64,000 bases of DNA from Favolaschia claudopus (Eukaryota > Basidiomycota > Agaricomycetes > Agaricales > Mycenaceae), in contig JAWWNJ010000224.1 in the NCBI GenBank assembly GCA_037176885.1, positions 124,001 through 188,000 on the forward strand, given 5' to 3'. A model generated the notes under the pieces. The model was not told where the DNA came from. It saw only the letters and a list, made by a program, of their open reading frames with translations, and did not search any database. Positions 63,701 through 64,000 of the stretch are shown piece by piece. Positions within the stretch are counted from its first letter, which is position 1. The number at the start of each line of letters is the position of its first letter. The position numbers and the translations under genes are program-made.

Positions 63701-64000
63701 TTCTTCGGCGACAAGGTGATGCCCGCTCCTTCGATTGCCTCGAGTACCTTGTCCAGGTGCGTCAAGTGCTCTTCATAGCTTTTCGAGTAAACCACTATGT
63801 CGTCAATATAGACTAGACAGAAAAGCCACAAGTAGGGGGAGAGCACTCCTTGCATCAATCTTTGGAAGATCGACGGACCGTTCCTCAATCCAAAAGGCAT
63901 ACGCTTGAACTGGGCTAGTCCTCGGTGAGTACGGAAAGCCGTCTTTTCAATGTCTTCTTCTGCTATCTCTAGCTGGTTGAACCCCGCTAAGGCATCTAAC
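60772..64000 (-). CDS. chromovirus pol: RT, RNase H, integrase, chromodomain (5' partial)
   Basis: Open to the window edge. From the N side: LDALAGFNQLEIAEEDIEKT and MPFGLRNGPSIFQRLM (RT), the catalytic YIDD box in FCLVYIDDIVVYSKSYEEHL, RNase H (YRLYTDASDEAAGAAL, TDHSALQWARTYENANRRLA), a linker with charged low-complexity sequence, an integrase zinc-binding H..H..C..C region (HISPERLW...SCDVCQKIKP), and the DDE core (SLDLIVNLPW, VADRDPRWTSDFW, DGQTENVNRQLE). The chromodomain at the C terminus (EYEVEKIVGKRYDKRRKQPV then WLVRWKNYGPQHDTW) targets chromatin in chromoviruses. All catalytic residues seen are intact. Confidence 0.95.
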   Translation of the reverse strand, partial: LDALAGFNQLEIAEEDIEKTAFRTHRGLAQFKRMPFGLRNGPSIFQRLMQGVLSPYLWLFCLVYIDDIVVYSKSYEEHLTHLDKVLEAIEGAGITLSPKKCHLFYSSVLLLGHKVSRLGLSTHLEKVKAILELERPRKLSQLQTFLGMAVYFSSFIPYYASLCAPLFKLLRKGAKWSWGEEEEYAFRATKLALQRAPVLGHPIEGKPYRLYTDASDEAAGAALQQVQPILVRDLKGTRAYERLEKAFNEGLPPPSLVTKLSSKTDDCPGDVSWGPTFDETTVYVERVIGYWSRAFKGAETRYSTTEREALAPKEGLIKFQPYIEGEKILLVTDHSALQWARTYENANRRLAAWGAIFSAYAPGLEIIHRPGRVHSNVDPLSRLPRAPPPFVSPQNDDGEETIVMNNDLTEIQEEWRDREPAARATFTAYSKEDLIEGGRSVFAVTRSKTKESTPPVPQMRQQDAGGGIDGNDGKEEVTKHSSHDAYDPDCPFCRPGRHDKPAPKATIAPSTDVEPPNLADVEVKDQEETEQHAEQESLDTLRPTTEYWGAVNPPPNIHIGMEASVREQWIQHYKDDEEFGRIWTDPLVEADNWTSGLRFFKNKEGLLFFRNADYQPRLCVPKAQRNFVMKEAHDTPMAAAHISPERLWQRVSSKFYWKRMKTDIEEFGHSCDVCQKIKPKSSSRYGHLIPNPIPLFPYESISLDLIVNLPWSGDFNAILVVVDRLTKHASFIPTTSGLTAQGFAELFVEHIVSRFGLPDSIVADRDPRWTSDFWNAVVSTVKTKMSLSSSHHPQHDGQTENVNRQLETLLRAYVFADKTEWAKWLRLLEFSYNANVHYTTGSAPFSLLYGFLPKAPLDYLLPNEGVGSPEIGIRREASSFLEDIRAHRENARLAIARAQHDQACFFNKGRKEIPEFKPGSRVLVNPHSLEWIESKGEGAKLVQRWIGPFEVIQKINPKVYRLRLDDRYPGFPVFNFDHLKPYKESPPEFGERTILPDTRNNVLASEEYEVEKIVGKRYDKRRKQPVWLVRWKNYGPQHDTWQTRRDLKNAPEMIRLYDKGIKKASETRRRGSAVG

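Larger units (their letters stand above)
56983..64000 (-). mobile_element. Ty3-type chromovirus LTR retrotransposon with two extra 3' ORFs (5' part outside window)
   Basis: In element order (right to left): pol with reverse transcriptase, RNase H, integrase and a C-terminal chromodomain (64000-60772), a CT-rich spacer, two long ORFs (60442-59033 and 59033-57486), a purine tract (GAATAGGGGGGC) and an LTR beginning TGTAAGGGCTCCCAG at 57477. gag, protease, the start of RT and the 5' LTR lie beyond 64000. All visible ORFs are intact, suggesting a young insertion. Confidence 0.8.

Overview
The window looks like a gene-rich but heavily rearranged accessory region of an agaricomycete (mushroom-forming) basidiomycete. 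The signs are very small spliceosomal introns (about 48-76 nt, GT...CTNAC...AG), lineage-expanded families typical of Agaricomycetes (coiled-coil/F-box/leucine-rich proteins, DUF6533 membrane proteins, APH-like kinases, OTT_1508-like deaminases, salicylate-hydroxylase-like flavoproteins) and a Ty3-type chromovirus. No prokaryotic features, rRNA or CRISPR arrays were seen.

Layout. 0.7-13.6 kb is a large inverted duplication. Each arm carries an F-box gene, an unresolved exon-bearing spacer and a broken Rho-like GTPase; the 3.5 kb spacer between the arms holds a four-exon GNAT acetyltransferase (+) and a seven-exon FAD monooxygenase (-). 13.8-27.1 kb holds an APH-like kinase, four more F-box copies (three frameshifted), the first of two Cys/His-striped helical repeat proteins, and a second FAD monooxygenase with the same exon architecture. 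27.9-35.1 kb is quieter: a C2H2 zinc-finger regulator (-) with an unusually long intron, and a DUF6533 membrane protein (+). 35.3-39.7 kb carries another F-box gene, whose upstream region is split by a poly(A)-tailed insertion with a 12-bp target duplication, the second Cys/His-striped protein and hypothetical relics. 40.4-46.3 kb holds two tandem deaminase-like genes, a deaminase fragment and a distinct F-box protein. 46.7-55.2 kb has almost no recognisable protein genes but is extraordinarily dense in intron-like sequences on both strands, including tandem units that each carry one mini-exon and one intron. 57-64 kb is a chromovirus on the minus strand (RT, RNase H, integrase, chromodomain), with two extra ORFs between pol and the 3' LTR.

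How it fits together. Seven related F-box genes lie among co-duplicated flavoprotein, GTPase and kinase genes. Four of them and the kinase share a conserved element (TTTTGGCAATATATTTCCC or close) roughly 70-160 bp upstream of the start codon; in a fifth F-box gene the element is displaced by the insertion. Segments therefore seem to have been copied with their promoters. Single-base frameshifts are common and are marked; some could be assembly errors. The two best candidates for undescribed biology are the pair of helical proteins with a strictly 11/14-residue cysteine stripe and repeated H-x3-C pairs (21.1-21.65 and 38.1-38.7 kb), and the tandem exon-intron array at 50.9-53.9 kb. All exon boundaries were worked out by hand from splice signals, reading frame and paralogue comparison.
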